The translations under genes and the position numbers were made by a program. DNA of 64,000 bases from Solirubrobacter sp963837485. GTDB lineage: Bacteria; Actinomycetota; Thermoleophilia; Solirubrobacterales; Solirubrobacteraceae. The notes beneath the pieces are model-generated. The model was not told the DNA's origin, searched no databases, and saw nothing but the letters and a program-made list of their open reading frames with translations. Below are positions 53,577 through 63,385 of the stretch, in pieces. The stretch spans positions 189,579-253,578 of the forward strand of contig CAWINP010000013.1 in assembly GCA_963837485.1 (NCBI GenBank), in the 5' to 3' direction. The stretch's first letter is position 1; every line of letters starts with the position of its first letter.

Positions 53577-55100
53577 ATGAGCGTCCGTCTCGTAGTGGTC
53601 GTTCTGCTTGGGCTGCTTCTCCTGGTCGGCTCCGCGGGAGTCGTCGAGGCGGTGGACGCTGCAGGCCGTGCTGTCACGTTCGTCGGCGAGTGGCTGGCGC
53701 CCGGTTGGCTCTACTCCTACATCGATGAACAGTCCCCGTCCGGAGATGATCTGAGCCGGTACGCGAAGTACTGGTTCGGCACGCTCGCGCTGGTCGTGCT
53801 GGTGGCGATCGTGACCCGCGTGCTCGTCCTAACGGTTCTCATTGCATTCAAGATCCGATATTCCGTATCGCTTAGGATCGAAGCGCGCTATCGGCGCGGA
53901 GCCGCGCTCGCGGCGCGCGTGCAGCCCGATTCCCACGTACCGAGGAGCAGCGTCCCGCGGAAATGGCAGCGCCCTCTGGATGCCGGTGTCCGTGAGCGAA
54001 GGCGCCTGCGCCGAGCCCTTTCACTGCGTCAGCCGATGCCGACCACGCGTCTCCGCCGATATGCGCGCGCGGACGCGCTGGCGGATCGCTCAATCCCCGC
54101 CGCGAACGCGGCGTTCGCGAGGTTCGGCGGCATGTTTGCGGAGTTTCCGGGGATCTCGACCGCCTTCGCTCCGGGCGCGGTGATCCTCTCTGCAGTGCTC
54201 GTGCTCCTCGGACGACCTGTGCCGAACCAGGGCGCCGAGGTCAGTGAGTTCGCCGACGACGTGTGGCACACGTTGACGTCGAGTGAGGCCGGTCGACTGC
54301 TTCCGCTTACGCTGCTGGTTTTGGCGTTGTTTGTCGTCTCGCGCGGGACCCCGCTCGTGGATCACATCCGCGCGCGTGACGAGGCCGCCAAGGATGCGAA
54401 TCGGCTGCTCAGCGAGCTCCTGGGCGCGCTCGGGCGCCTGGATCGCCAGCTGTACGAATGGCGCCAAGATCTCGATGACGGACGCTTCCGGATCGTGCGC
54501 CGCTGGGTTGACGTCACGACCTCGGGCCGATACTGCTGGAACTACGACGGTGGAATCGAGCGCACTGACTCAGTGGACATGTGGGGAACGTCGCCTATCC
54601 GTGAGCACGACGGTTCGGAGCTCTACGCCGCGATGGATGCAGTGACAGACGTCGAACAGCGGCTCGATCGCGCCGGCCTCTCGCACGTCGCCCGCCGGTT
54701 GACACGAAAGGTCCGTGCTTCCACATCTGCGCTCGGGTTGATCACAGGGCTCAAGAATTGGTCGATCCACCGCGAGGTGATCACGCCGACCGACCTTGAG
54801 GAGCGACTCGAGAACGTGAGGCAGCGGCTACCACAGATCTCGCGCGCGTCCATCGAGCAACCAGATGACATCGCTCTGTTCCGCTACCACGCGCGAGTGC
54901 GCCGCGACGACCCGGACGCCGGGCGGAAGGGAATGGAAGCCGAGTTGGAGGACCGCGCATTCGACTGCTCATGCGCCGTCGACACGGTGCTCGCCGAGAC
55001 GATGTTGCTTGAGCTCCATGCTCATCGAGTCGCCGGGTATCTCCATCGCCGGACACACGGCTCGGCCCTCATGCGGGCGCTCTCGGTGGTCCAGAAGTAG
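53577..55100 (+). CDS. Unknown membrane protein inserted between leuD and leuB
   Basis: 507 aa, no family recognised. Hydrophobic segments lie at about 4-26, 68-92, 200-215 and 240-258; a basic cytoplasmic stretch (~100-165) separates the pairs. The C-terminal ~240 residues are soluble, charged and partly helical (RDEAAKDANRLLSELLGALGRL, DAVTDVEQRLDRAGLSHVARRL). Codon use is less GC-biased than in the leu genes, suggesting acquisition together with the adjacent toxin-antitoxin pair. Confidence 0.65.
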   Translation: MSVRLVVVVLLGLLLLVGSAGVVEAVDAAGRAVTFVGEWLAPGWLYSYIDEQSPSGDDLSRYAKYWFGTLALVVLVAIVTRVLVLTVLIAFKIRYSVSLRIEARYRRGAALAARVQPDSHVPRSSVPRKWQRPLDAGVRERRRLRRALSLRQPMPTTRLRRYARADALADRSIPAANAAFARFGGMFAEFPGISTAFAPGAVILSAVLVLLGRPVPNQGAEVSEFADDVWHTLTSSEAGRLLPLTLLVLALFVVSRGTPLVDHIRARDEAAKDANRLLSELLGALGRLDRQLYEWRQDLDDGRFRIVRRWVDVTTSGRYCWNYDGGIERTDSVDMWGTSPIREHDGSELYAAMDAVTDVEQRLDRAGLSHVARRLTRKVRASTSALGLITGLKNWSIHREVITPTDLEERLENVRQRLPQISRASIEQPDDIALFRYHARVRRDDPDAGRKGMEAELEDRAFDCSCAVDTVLAETMLLELHAHRVAGYLHRRTHGSALMRALSVVQK

Positions 55101-55104
55101 GGGA

Positions 55105-55488
55105 TCACACGTACACGACTTCAACGGCGAGGCCGTCGAAGTCGGCGTCCTGTGTGAACACCGCGACGCCGTGAGCGCGGGCGGTGGCCGCGATCCAGGT
55201 GTCCTGAACCTTGGGGCGACGGCCCGTGCGCCGTGCCTCGGCGACCAGCTCGGCGAACGCCGACGCGACCGGCTCGTCGACCGGCAATGCGACATAGGTC
55301 GCCTGCGCCGCGCGCAGCGTGCGGAGCCGCGCGCCGCGGACGATCTCGGACTCCGCCATGTGCACGCCCAGCTCGAGCTCGGCGAGCGTGACGACCGAGA
55401 TCGCGGCCTCGTCTGGGAGTCGCTCCGCAGCAAGGGATCGGCCCTGCTCGTCCGCGATGAACACGGACGTATCCAGCAGGCCCCTCAC
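55105..55488 (-). CDS. PIN-domain toxin (VapC family)
   Basis: 128 aa from GTG 55488. Acidic residues of the PIN ribonuclease site: GLLDTSVFIADEQG (D), TLAELELGVH (E), VQDTWIAATARAHG (D), VFTQDADFDGL (D). The start overlaps the antitoxin stop by 4 nt, as usual for such pairs. Presumably an RNase that arrests translation when freed. Confidence 0.9.
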   Translation of the reverse strand: MRGLLDTSVFIADEQGRSLAAERLPDEAAISVVTLAELELGVHMAESEIVRGARLRTLRAAQATYVALPVDEPVASAFAELVAEARRTGRRPKVQDTWIAATARAHGVAVFTQDADFDGLAVEVVYV

Positions 55489-55727
55489 AGCTCGTCGATC
55501 GTGTCCGGCTGTGCCTCGTCGAGCTCGCGGCGCAGCGCCGGATCCGCCTGCACGAGCGCGTCTATTACGCGTTGTCGCGGCACCCAAGCCCCTCGCGCCG
55601 GAAGCGGGCTCAGCTCGGCCACCGGGCGCCGGTCGACGGTCACGCGCAAGCGCTCTCCCGCCTCGACGCGCCGGAGCACGTCGGCGGTGTGGTTGCGCAG
55701 CTCACGCACGGAGACCTCGTCGGACAT
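55485..55727 (-). CDS. Phd/YefM-type antitoxin (VapB)
   Basis: About 80 aa from ATG 55727 (or 83 aa from ATG 55736). SVRELRNHTADVLRRVEAGERLRVTVDRRPVAEL is the Phd/YefM DNA-binding fold; the acidic C-terminus (RRELDEAQPDTIDEL) would wrap the toxin. It starts within its own operator palindrome. Confidence 0.9.
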   Translation of the reverse strand: MSDEVSVRELRNHTADVLRRVEAGERLRVTVDRRPVAELSPLPARGAWVPRQRVIDALVQADPALRRELDEAQPDTIDEL

Positions 55728-55744
55728 GTAGCACATATGCTACA
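55727..55744. promoter_or_regulatory. Operator palindrome of the VapBC pair
   Basis: TGTAGCA-CATA-TGCTACA, perfect 7-bp arms spanning the antitoxin start. It is also only 26 bp from the leuB ATG, so antitoxin binding could influence leuB transcription. Confidence 0.72.
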
Positions 55745-55770
55745 CCGACACGAAGATAACGTCCCGGCGG

Positions 55771-56799
55771 ATGCCCACGATCGCCCTCCTTCCGGGCGAC
55801 GGGATCGGGCCCGAGGTGGCTGCCGCCGCCCGCCGGACGCTCGAGGCCGTCGCCGATGACCTGACCTTCGAAGAACACCTCGTCGGAGGCGCCTCGATCG
55901 ACGCGCACGGCACCGCCATCACCGACGAGGCGATGGATGCCGTCAAAGCGTCGGACGCCGTCCTGCTCGGTGCCGTCGGCGGGCCCCAGTGGGACTCCAA
56001 CGATCCCGCCGCCGTCCGCCCCGAGCAGGGCCTGTTCCGCCTGCGCGCCGACCTGGGCCTGTACGCGAACCTGCGGCCGATCCGGCCGATCCGGGCGCTC
56101 TACGACGCGTCGCCGCTCAAGCGCGAGCGGATCGAGGACGTCGACATGCTGATCGTGCGCGAGCTCACCGGCGGCCTCTACTACGGCGACCGCGGCCGCA
56201 ACCACGACGGCGCGTACGACACCTGCGTCTACAGCGTCGCCGAGATCGAGCGGATCGCCCGCGTCGGCTTCCAGTCCGCCAACTCGCGCGTGACCAGCGT
56301 CGACAAGGCCAACGTGCTCGAGACGAGCCGGCTGTGGCGGGAGGTCGTCAACCGCGTGCACGCCGAGGAGTACCCGCACATCGAGCTCGAGCACCAGCTC
56401 GTCGACGCCGCCGCGATGCGGCTGATCGCCTCGCCGCGCCACTTCGACGTGATCCTGACCGAGAACATGTTCGGCGACATCCTCAGCGACGAGGCGTCGA
56501 TGCTGACGGGAAGCCTCGGCATGCTCCCGACCGCGAGCCTCGGGGGCGACGGCCCGAGCCTGTTCGAGCCCGTCCACGGCACCGCGCCCGACATCGCCGG
56601 CCAGGGGATCGCCAACCCGCTCGGCATGATCCTCTCGGCGGCGCTGCTGCTGCGCCACGGACTCGGCCGGGAGACCGAGGCGGCTGCCGTAGAATCGGCG
56701 GTAGACCGCGCCTTGGAGGCGGGGATTCGTCCCCCCGACCTCGGCGGCACCGCGACCACCGCCGAGACGACCGAGGCGGTGCTGAAGGAGCTCAAGTGA
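55771..56799 (+). CDS. leuB: 3-isopropylmalate dehydrogenase
   Basis: 342 aa. PTIALLPGDGIGPEVAAAA at the N-terminus; RELTGGLYYGDRG, DKANVLETSRLWREV and TENMFGDILSDEASMLTGSLG carry the catalytic Lys/Tyr and Mg/NAD-binding Asp residues. With CimA downstream it can also serve the citramalate route. The stop overlaps the ilvE GTG by 4 nt. Confidence 0.96.
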   Translation: MPTIALLPGDGIGPEVAAAARRTLEAVADDLTFEEHLVGGASIDAHGTAITDEAMDAVKASDAVLLGAVGGPQWDSNDPAAVRPEQGLFRLRADLGLYANLRPIRPIRALYDASPLKRERIEDVDMLIVRELTGGLYYGDRGRNHDGAYDTCVYSVAEIERIARVGFQSANSRVTSVDKANVLETSRLWREVVNRVHAEEYPHIELEHQLVDAAAMRLIASPRHFDVILTENMFGDILSDEASMLTGSLGMLPTASLGGDGPSLFEPVHGTAPDIAGQGIANPLGMILSAALLLRHGLGRETEAAAVESAVDRALEAGIRPPDLGGTATTAETTEAVLKELK

Positions 56800-57727
56800 G
56801 CCGATCGGACCTCATCTGGATGAATGGCGAGCTCGTGGCCTACGAGGACGCCAAGGTCCACGTGCTCACTCACGCGCTGCATTACGGGACCGGCGTGTTC
56901 GAGGGCGTGCGCGCGTACGAGACGCCGCGCGGCACCGCGATCTTCCGCCACGCCGACCACATCGACCGGCTGTTCCGCTCGGCGGCGCTTTACCACATGG
57001 AGATCCCGTACTCCAAGGACGAGATCCGCGCGGCGACGCACGAGGTGATCCTCCGCAACGGCTTCAAGTCCTGCTACATCCGGCCGCTCGTGTTCCGCGG
57101 GGCGGGGCCGATGGGCCTGCACCCGCTCGACTGCCCGGTCGAGGTGACCATCGCCACCTGGGAGTGGGGGTCCTACCTGGGCGACGAGGGCAAGCGCAAC
57201 GGCGTGCGCGCCAAGGTGTCGTCCTGGCGGCGGATCCCGTCCGACAGCCTGATCCCCAGCGCCAAGGCGTCCGGCCAGTACCTCAACTCGGTGCTCGCCA
57301 AGGTCGAGGCCGACAAGGCCGGCTACGAGGAGGCGATCCTGCTCGACGGTCGCGGCTTCGTGTGCGAGGGCACCGGCGAGAACCTGTTCGTGGTCAAGAG
57401 CGGCAAGATCGCCACGCCGGGCTTCAGCAACGACATCCTCGGCGGCATCAACCGGCTGTCGGCGATCGAGATCGCGCAGGACCTCGGCTACGACGTGGTC
57501 GAGCGCGACATCGCGCGCGGCGAGCTCTACCACGCCGACGAGATCTTCATGACCGGCACGGCGGCCGAGCTGACGCCGATCCGCGAGGTCGACGACCTGC
57601 CCGTCGGCGACGGTGGGCGCGGCCCGATCACCGAGCGCATCCAGTCGGTCTTCGAGGACGCCCTGCACGGGCGCTCCGAGCGCTACGCGGACTGGCTCGA
57701 CGTGGTGCCGGCCGCGCAACCTGCCGC

Positions 57728-57731
<4 letters not shown>
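56796..57731 (+). CDS. ilvE: Branched-chain amino acid aminotransferase
   Basis: 311 aa fold-type IV PLP enzyme. WMNGELVAYEDAKVHVLTHALHYGTGVFEGVRAY; PLP lysine in LIPSAKASGQYLNSVLAK; FVCEGTGENLFVV; EIFMTGTAAELTPI. It makes leucine, isoleucine and valine from their oxo acids. It shares 4-nt overlaps with both leuB and cimA. Confidence 0.95.
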
Positions 57732-59280
<1,549 letters not shown>

Positions 59281-59284
<4 letters not shown>

Positions 59285-60387
59285 TCCCCCTCGCCAGGCC
59301 CGTCGTCGGCGTCGAGGAGGAGCGTGCCGTGATCGAGGTGCTGCGCTCGCGGCAGCTCTCGCTCGGCCCGTGGCTGGAGCTGTTCGAGCGCGCCTTCGCC
59401 GAGCGCGTCGGCGCACGCCACGTGAGCGCGGTGTCGTCGGGCACGGCGGCGCTGCATCTCGGGCTGCGCGCGGTCGGCGTCTCCGACGGCGACGAGGTCG
59501 TCACGTCGCCGTTCTCGTTCGTGGCGTCGGCCAACACGGTGCTGTTCGAGCGCGCCCGGCCGGTGTTCGCGGACATCGACCCGCGCACTCTGAACCTCGA
59601 CCCGGACGCGGCGGCAGCCGCGGTCACCCGGCGCACGCGTGCGATCCTGCCGGTCCACATCTTCGGCTACCCGGCGGACCTGCCGGCGCTCGAGCAGCTG
59701 GGGCTGCCGATCGTCGAGGACGCGTGTGAGGCGCTTGGCGCCGTCCACAGCGACGGCATCCCGGTCGGCGGCCGCGGGCATCCCGCCGCGTTCGGGTTCT
59801 ACGCCAACAAGCAGATGACGACCGGTGAGGGCGGCGCGCTGGCGCTCGGCTCCGACGCCCACAAGGAGCAGGTCGACTCCGAGCGCAACCAGGGCCGCGC
59901 GCCCGACATGGGCTGGCTCGATCACGACCGGCTGGGCTTCAACTACCGCCTGACCGACATCGCCTGCGCGCTCGGCGTCGTGCAGCTCGACCGGCTCGAC
60001 GGGATGCTCGCCGCCCGCGCGCGGATCGCGTCGGGGTATCGCGAGGCGCTGGCCGGCTTCGAGGAGCTCGAGCTGCCGTGTCCCGACGAGGGCGGCGACG
60101 TCCGCGGCTGGTTCGTGTTCGTCGTCCAGGTGCCGCGCGGGGTGGATCGCGACGAGACCGTGCGCGCGCTCGCGCTGCGCGGGATCCAGTCCAAGCCGTA
60201 TCTGCCGGCGATCCACCTGATGTCCTTCTATCGCGAGCGGTTCGGCCACCGCGAGGGGCAGTTCCCGGTCTGCGAGGACGTCGCGGCGCGCTCGATCGCG
60301 CTGCCGTTCTTCCCGGAGATGACCGAGGGTCAGGTCGCCGAGGTCGCCGAGGCGCTCGAGAGCGTCCTCTACGCGGCCCTGAAGTAG
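59281..60387 (+). CDS. DegT/DnrJ/EryC1-family PLP aminotransferase
   Basis: 368 aa. ERAVIEVLRSRQLSLGPWLELFE, SSGTAALHLGLRAVGV, PVHIFGYPADLPAL, IVEDACEALGA and PLP lysine in FGFYANKQMTTGEGGAL, then GFNYRLTDIACALGVVQL. The family usually aminates nucleotide-linked keto-sugars for cell-surface glycans. Its 4-nt coupling to cimA is unexplained. It ends overlapping a convergent GNAT gene. Confidence 0.88.
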
Positions 60388-60992
60388 GCGACGAAGCCGG
60401 GCCCGCCGATCGCCCGCTCCGCGCGCGCGGACGGCGCGCGGCGGACCTCGCGCTCGCGGAAGCCGCACGCCTGGTAGAGCGCCCGGGCGCCCTCGTTGTG
60501 CAGGCCGGTGTCGAGCGCGAGGCCGGAGAGGCCCAGTGCGGCCGCGTCGCGCGCGGCCTCGTCGAGCAGCTTGCGCGCGATGCCGCGGCGGCGCCAGCGC
60601 GGCGCCACGGCCAGCGCGTCGACGTAGTAGGCGTCGGCCGGGGGATGGGGGGCGAGCAGGCCGGCGGCGCGCAGGTGGCGCAGTGTCTTCGGCCACGCCC
60701 ACGGCGGCAGGCGGGGCACGGTCAGGCGCACGAAGTGGCGCGCCAGCCGGTCTCCCTCCAGCACCGGGAAGCCGGCGAGCAGCCCGACGATCTCGTCGGA
60801 AGCCAGCGCGACGCGGCAGCACTCGAAGCTGGCGGCGTGCCCGCGCTTCGGGTAGACGGCCTCGAGCATCGCCCGCGCGCGGCGCGAGCCGCCCGCGTAC
60901 GCGTCGTAATAGGGCAGCGCGGACGCGTACAGCAGCTCGACGGCGGGGTCGTCGGGACGGGCGGGCCGGATCTCCATTCGGTTCGTCATCAT
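60369..60992 (-). CDS. GNAT-family N-acetyltransferase
   Basis: 207 aa (or 202 aa from ATG 60977, MEIRPARPDD, the commoner family start). DAYYVDALAVAPRWRRRGIARKLLDEAARDA is the acetyl-CoA-binding motif; LALDTGLHNEGARALYQACGF is motif B. Substrate unknown. Divergent from argH with at most 23 bp between starts. Confidence 0.85.
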   Translation of the reverse strand: MMTNRMEIRPARPDDPAVELLYASALPYYDAYAGGSRRARAMLEAVYPKRGHAASFECCRVALASDEIVGLLAGFPVLEGDRLARHFVRLTVPRLPPWAWPKTLRHLRAAGLLAPHPPADAYYVDALAVAPRWRRRGIARKLLDEAARDAAALGLSGLALDTGLHNEGARALYQACGFREREVRRAPSARAERAIGGPGFVAYFRAA

Positions 60993-61000
60993 GGCGTGCC

Positions 61001-62371
61001 GTGTCGCGCTTCAGTCAGCCGCAGGATCCTGCGTTCGCCGCCTTGAACTCCTCGATCGGGTTCGACTACCGGCTGGGCCCGTACGACATCGAGCAGTCGC
61101 GTGCGCACGCGAAGATGCTGGCGGCGACGGGGATCATCTCCGCAGGCGACCGCGACGAGCTGCTCGGCGGCCTGGATCGCGTGGCGGAGGAGCTCGACCG
61201 CGGGGAGTTCCCGTTCCGCGACGATGACGAGGACATCCACATGGCTGTCGAGCGGCGGCTGACGGAGATCGTCGGGCCGGTCGGCGGGCGGCTGCACACC
61301 GCGCGTTCGCGCAATGATCAGGTGGCGACCGACGTCGCGATGTTCACACGAGCGCACGCGCTGCGCACGATCCAGTCGCTGCAGGACCTGCAGTCGGTGA
61401 TCCTGGGCGTCGCCGAGGCCCACCTCGACTGGCCGATGCCCGGCTACACGCACCTGCAGCGTGCGCAGCCGGTGTACCTGTCGCACCACCTGCTGGCGTA
61501 CTTCTGGATGTTCAGGCGCGACGAGCGGCGCTTCGAGGCGGTGCTGGGCGGGACGACCGAGCTTCCTCTGGGGGCCGGCGCGCTGGCCGGCGTGAACTTC
61601 GCGACCGACCGCGGGCTGGTGGCGCGCGAGCTCGGGTTCGCGGCGGTGGCGCCGAACTCGATCGACGCGGTGTCCAACCGCGACTTCGTGCTCGACTTCC
61701 TCGCCGCCGCGGCGACCTGCGCGACGCACCTCTCGCGGCTCGGTGCCGAGATCGTGCTGTGGTCCTCGGAGGAGTTCGGCTTCTGCGAGGTCTCGGATGC
61801 GTGGGCGTCGGGCTCGTCGATCATGCCGCAGAAGAAGAACCCGGACGCCGCCGAGCTCCTGCGGGCCAAGGCGCCGCGCGTAGTCTCGCGGCTGACTGCG
61901 CTGCACGGCGTGATGCACGGCCTGCCGCTGACGTACAACAAGGACCTGCAGGAGGACAAAGAAGGGCTCTTCGACGCCGTCGACACGCTCGATCTGTGCC
62001 TGGCGGCGGCGCGCGGGATGCTCGCCGGGATCACGTTCCGGCAGGAGCGCCTCGCCGAGGCGGCCTCCGACGAGATGATCGCGGCGACCGACGTCGCCGA
62101 CCTGCTGGTGCGCCGCGGCGTCCCGTTCCGGCAGTCGCACGGGATCGTCGCCGGGCTCGTGCGGTCGGCGGTCTCGTCCGGCCGCTCGCTGTCGGAGCTC
62201 ACGCGCGCCGAGCTGGCCGAGCACTCCGACGTGCTCGACGACGAGTTCTACGAGGTGCTCTCCGCGCGGTCGTGGCTGGAGTCGAAGATCTCCGAGGGCG
62301 GCACCGCCCTCGACCGCGTGCGCGAGCAGCTCGCCCACGCGCGCGCGGAGCTCGACGGCCAGCCGGCGTGA
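61001..62371 (+). CDS. argH: Argininosuccinate lyase
   Basis: 456 aa. It cleaves argininosuccinate to arginine and fumarate. Signature GSSIMPQKKNPDAAELLR (flexible catalytic loop), HTARSRNDQVATDVAMF and GYTHLQRAQPVYLSHHLLAY are complete. GTG 61001 begins SRFSQPQDPAFAALNSSIGFD; the usual LWGGRF hexapeptide before it is missing, so the N-terminus is a few residues short. No other arg gene is nearby. Confidence 0.95.
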   Translation: MSRFSQPQDPAFAALNSSIGFDYRLGPYDIEQSRAHAKMLAATGIISAGDRDELLGGLDRVAEELDRGEFPFRDDDEDIHMAVERRLTEIVGPVGGRLHTARSRNDQVATDVAMFTRAHALRTIQSLQDLQSVILGVAEAHLDWPMPGYTHLQRAQPVYLSHHLLAYFWMFRRDERRFEAVLGGTTELPLGAGALAGVNFATDRGLVARELGFAAVAPNSIDAVSNRDFVLDFLAAAATCATHLSRLGAEIVLWSSEEFGFCEVSDAWASGSSIMPQKKNPDAAELLRAKAPRVVSRLTALHGVMHGLPLTYNKDLQEDKEGLFDAVDTLDLCLAAARGMLAGITFRQERLAEAASDEMIAATDVADLLVRRGVPFRQSHGIVAGLVRSAVSSGRSLSELTRAELAEHSDVLDDEFYEVLSARSWLESKISEGGTALDRVREQLAHARAELDGQPA

Positions 62372-62940
62372 CGTCGGACTTCTTCGCGCGACCGGTGCTG
62401 GAGGTCGCGCCGGACCTGCTCGGCTGCGTCGTCTCGCACGGCGACGTCGCGGGCGTGATCGTCGAGACCGAGGCCTACCACTTCACCGAGCCGGCCGCGC
62501 ACTCGTTCGCGGGGCTGACCGGGCGCACGCGCGTGATGTTCGAGTCGCCGCCGGGGACCGCCTACGTCTACCGCTCATACGGCATCCACGCGTTGTTGAA
62601 CGTCGTCTGCGAGCCGGGCTCCGCGGTGTTGATCCGCGCCTTGGAGCCGGTGCGGGGGGAGGGTGCGATGCGCGCCCGGCGGCGCGTCGCGCGTTTCGTG
62701 GACCTCTGCAACGGCCCGGGCAAGCTCACCCAGGCGTTGGGGATGGACCTCGAGATCCACGGCACGTCGCTGCTGTCGGGCCCGGTCAGGATCGCTCGGG
62801 GCGAGCGGCTCGAGCATGTGGTGGGAACGCGGATCGGGATCACCAAAGCGGCCGACCTGCCGTGGCGCTTCTGCGCGCGTGGATCCCGGTTCGTGTCACG
62901 CCCGTGGCCGCCGGGGTTCCGCGCAGCGCGGGCCGCCTGA
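62368..62940 (+). CDS. 3-methyladenine DNA glycosylase (MPG/AAG family)
   Basis: 190 aa, GTG start overlapping the argH stop. LEVAPDLLGCVV, GVIVETEAYHFTEPAAHSFAG (catalytic Glu in ETEAY), PPGTAYVYRSYGIHALLNVV and NGPGKLTQALGMD are AAG landmarks. It removes alkylated purines from DNA. Confidence 0.93.
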   Translation: MTSDFFARPVLEVAPDLLGCVVSHGDVAGVIVETEAYHFTEPAAHSFAGLTGRTRVMFESPPGTAYVYRSYGIHALLNVVCEPGSAVLIRALEPVRGEGAMRARRRVARFVDLCNGPGKLTQALGMDLEIHGTSLLSGPVRIARGERLEHVVGTRIGITKAADLPWRFCARGSRFVSRPWPPGFRAARAA

Positions 62941-63036
62941 GCGCGCGCCGCGACGGCCGCGATCTCCGCCGGCTGCGGGCAGCGATCTCTGCCGGCCTCG
63001 CGGGCAGCGTTCTGCGCCGGCCTCGCGGGCAGCCTC

Positions 63037-63251
63037 GGCGAACGTCAACGGCGGCAGGTGAGGGGAGCGGGCTTCCCAGAAACGATCACCGAGGCGCGGC
63101 AAACGACCACGATCGACGGTCGGTTCGATGCACCACTTTCACGTCGGTCCGCTTTCTCAGGCATAGCGCCGATAAGTCGACCCGCACGGAATCGGCGATG
63201 ATCGATTCCCGCCATCGGCGCCCGCATTCCCTCACCTGCCGGCCGTTCGCC
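63037..63251. repeat. ~215-bp intergenic inverted-repeat element, copy 2
   Basis: Same architecture as 33383-33603: left arm GCGAACGTCAACGGCGGCAG and CCCAGAAACGATCACC, centre GCACCACTTTCACGT, right arm CCCTCACCTGCCGGCCGTTC. It lies in the 445-bp gap at 62941-63385, which has no gene. The gap also holds three copies of a CCGGCCTCGCGGGCAGC-like unit before the element and a second tandem array after it. Confidence 0.8.
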
Positions 63252-63366
63252 GAGCCCGCCGCGGCGCGAGGACACCGCGCACCGGTTTTCCTGCCAGCCG
63301 TTCGCCGAGCCCGCGGCGCGAGGACTCCGCGCACCGGTTAACTGCCGGCCGTTCGCCGAGCCCGCC
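63236..63366. repeat. Tandem array derived from the right arm of the inverted-repeat element
   Basis: Units of about 52-54 bp at 63236, 63290 and a partial one at 63342, each starting CCTGCCGGCCGTTCGCCGAG and containing GCGCGAGGACNCCGCGCACC. The first unit begins inside the right arm of the 63037-63251 element. Confidence 0.8.
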
Positions 63367-63385
63367 AGGCCCCGATCCCGCGCCG

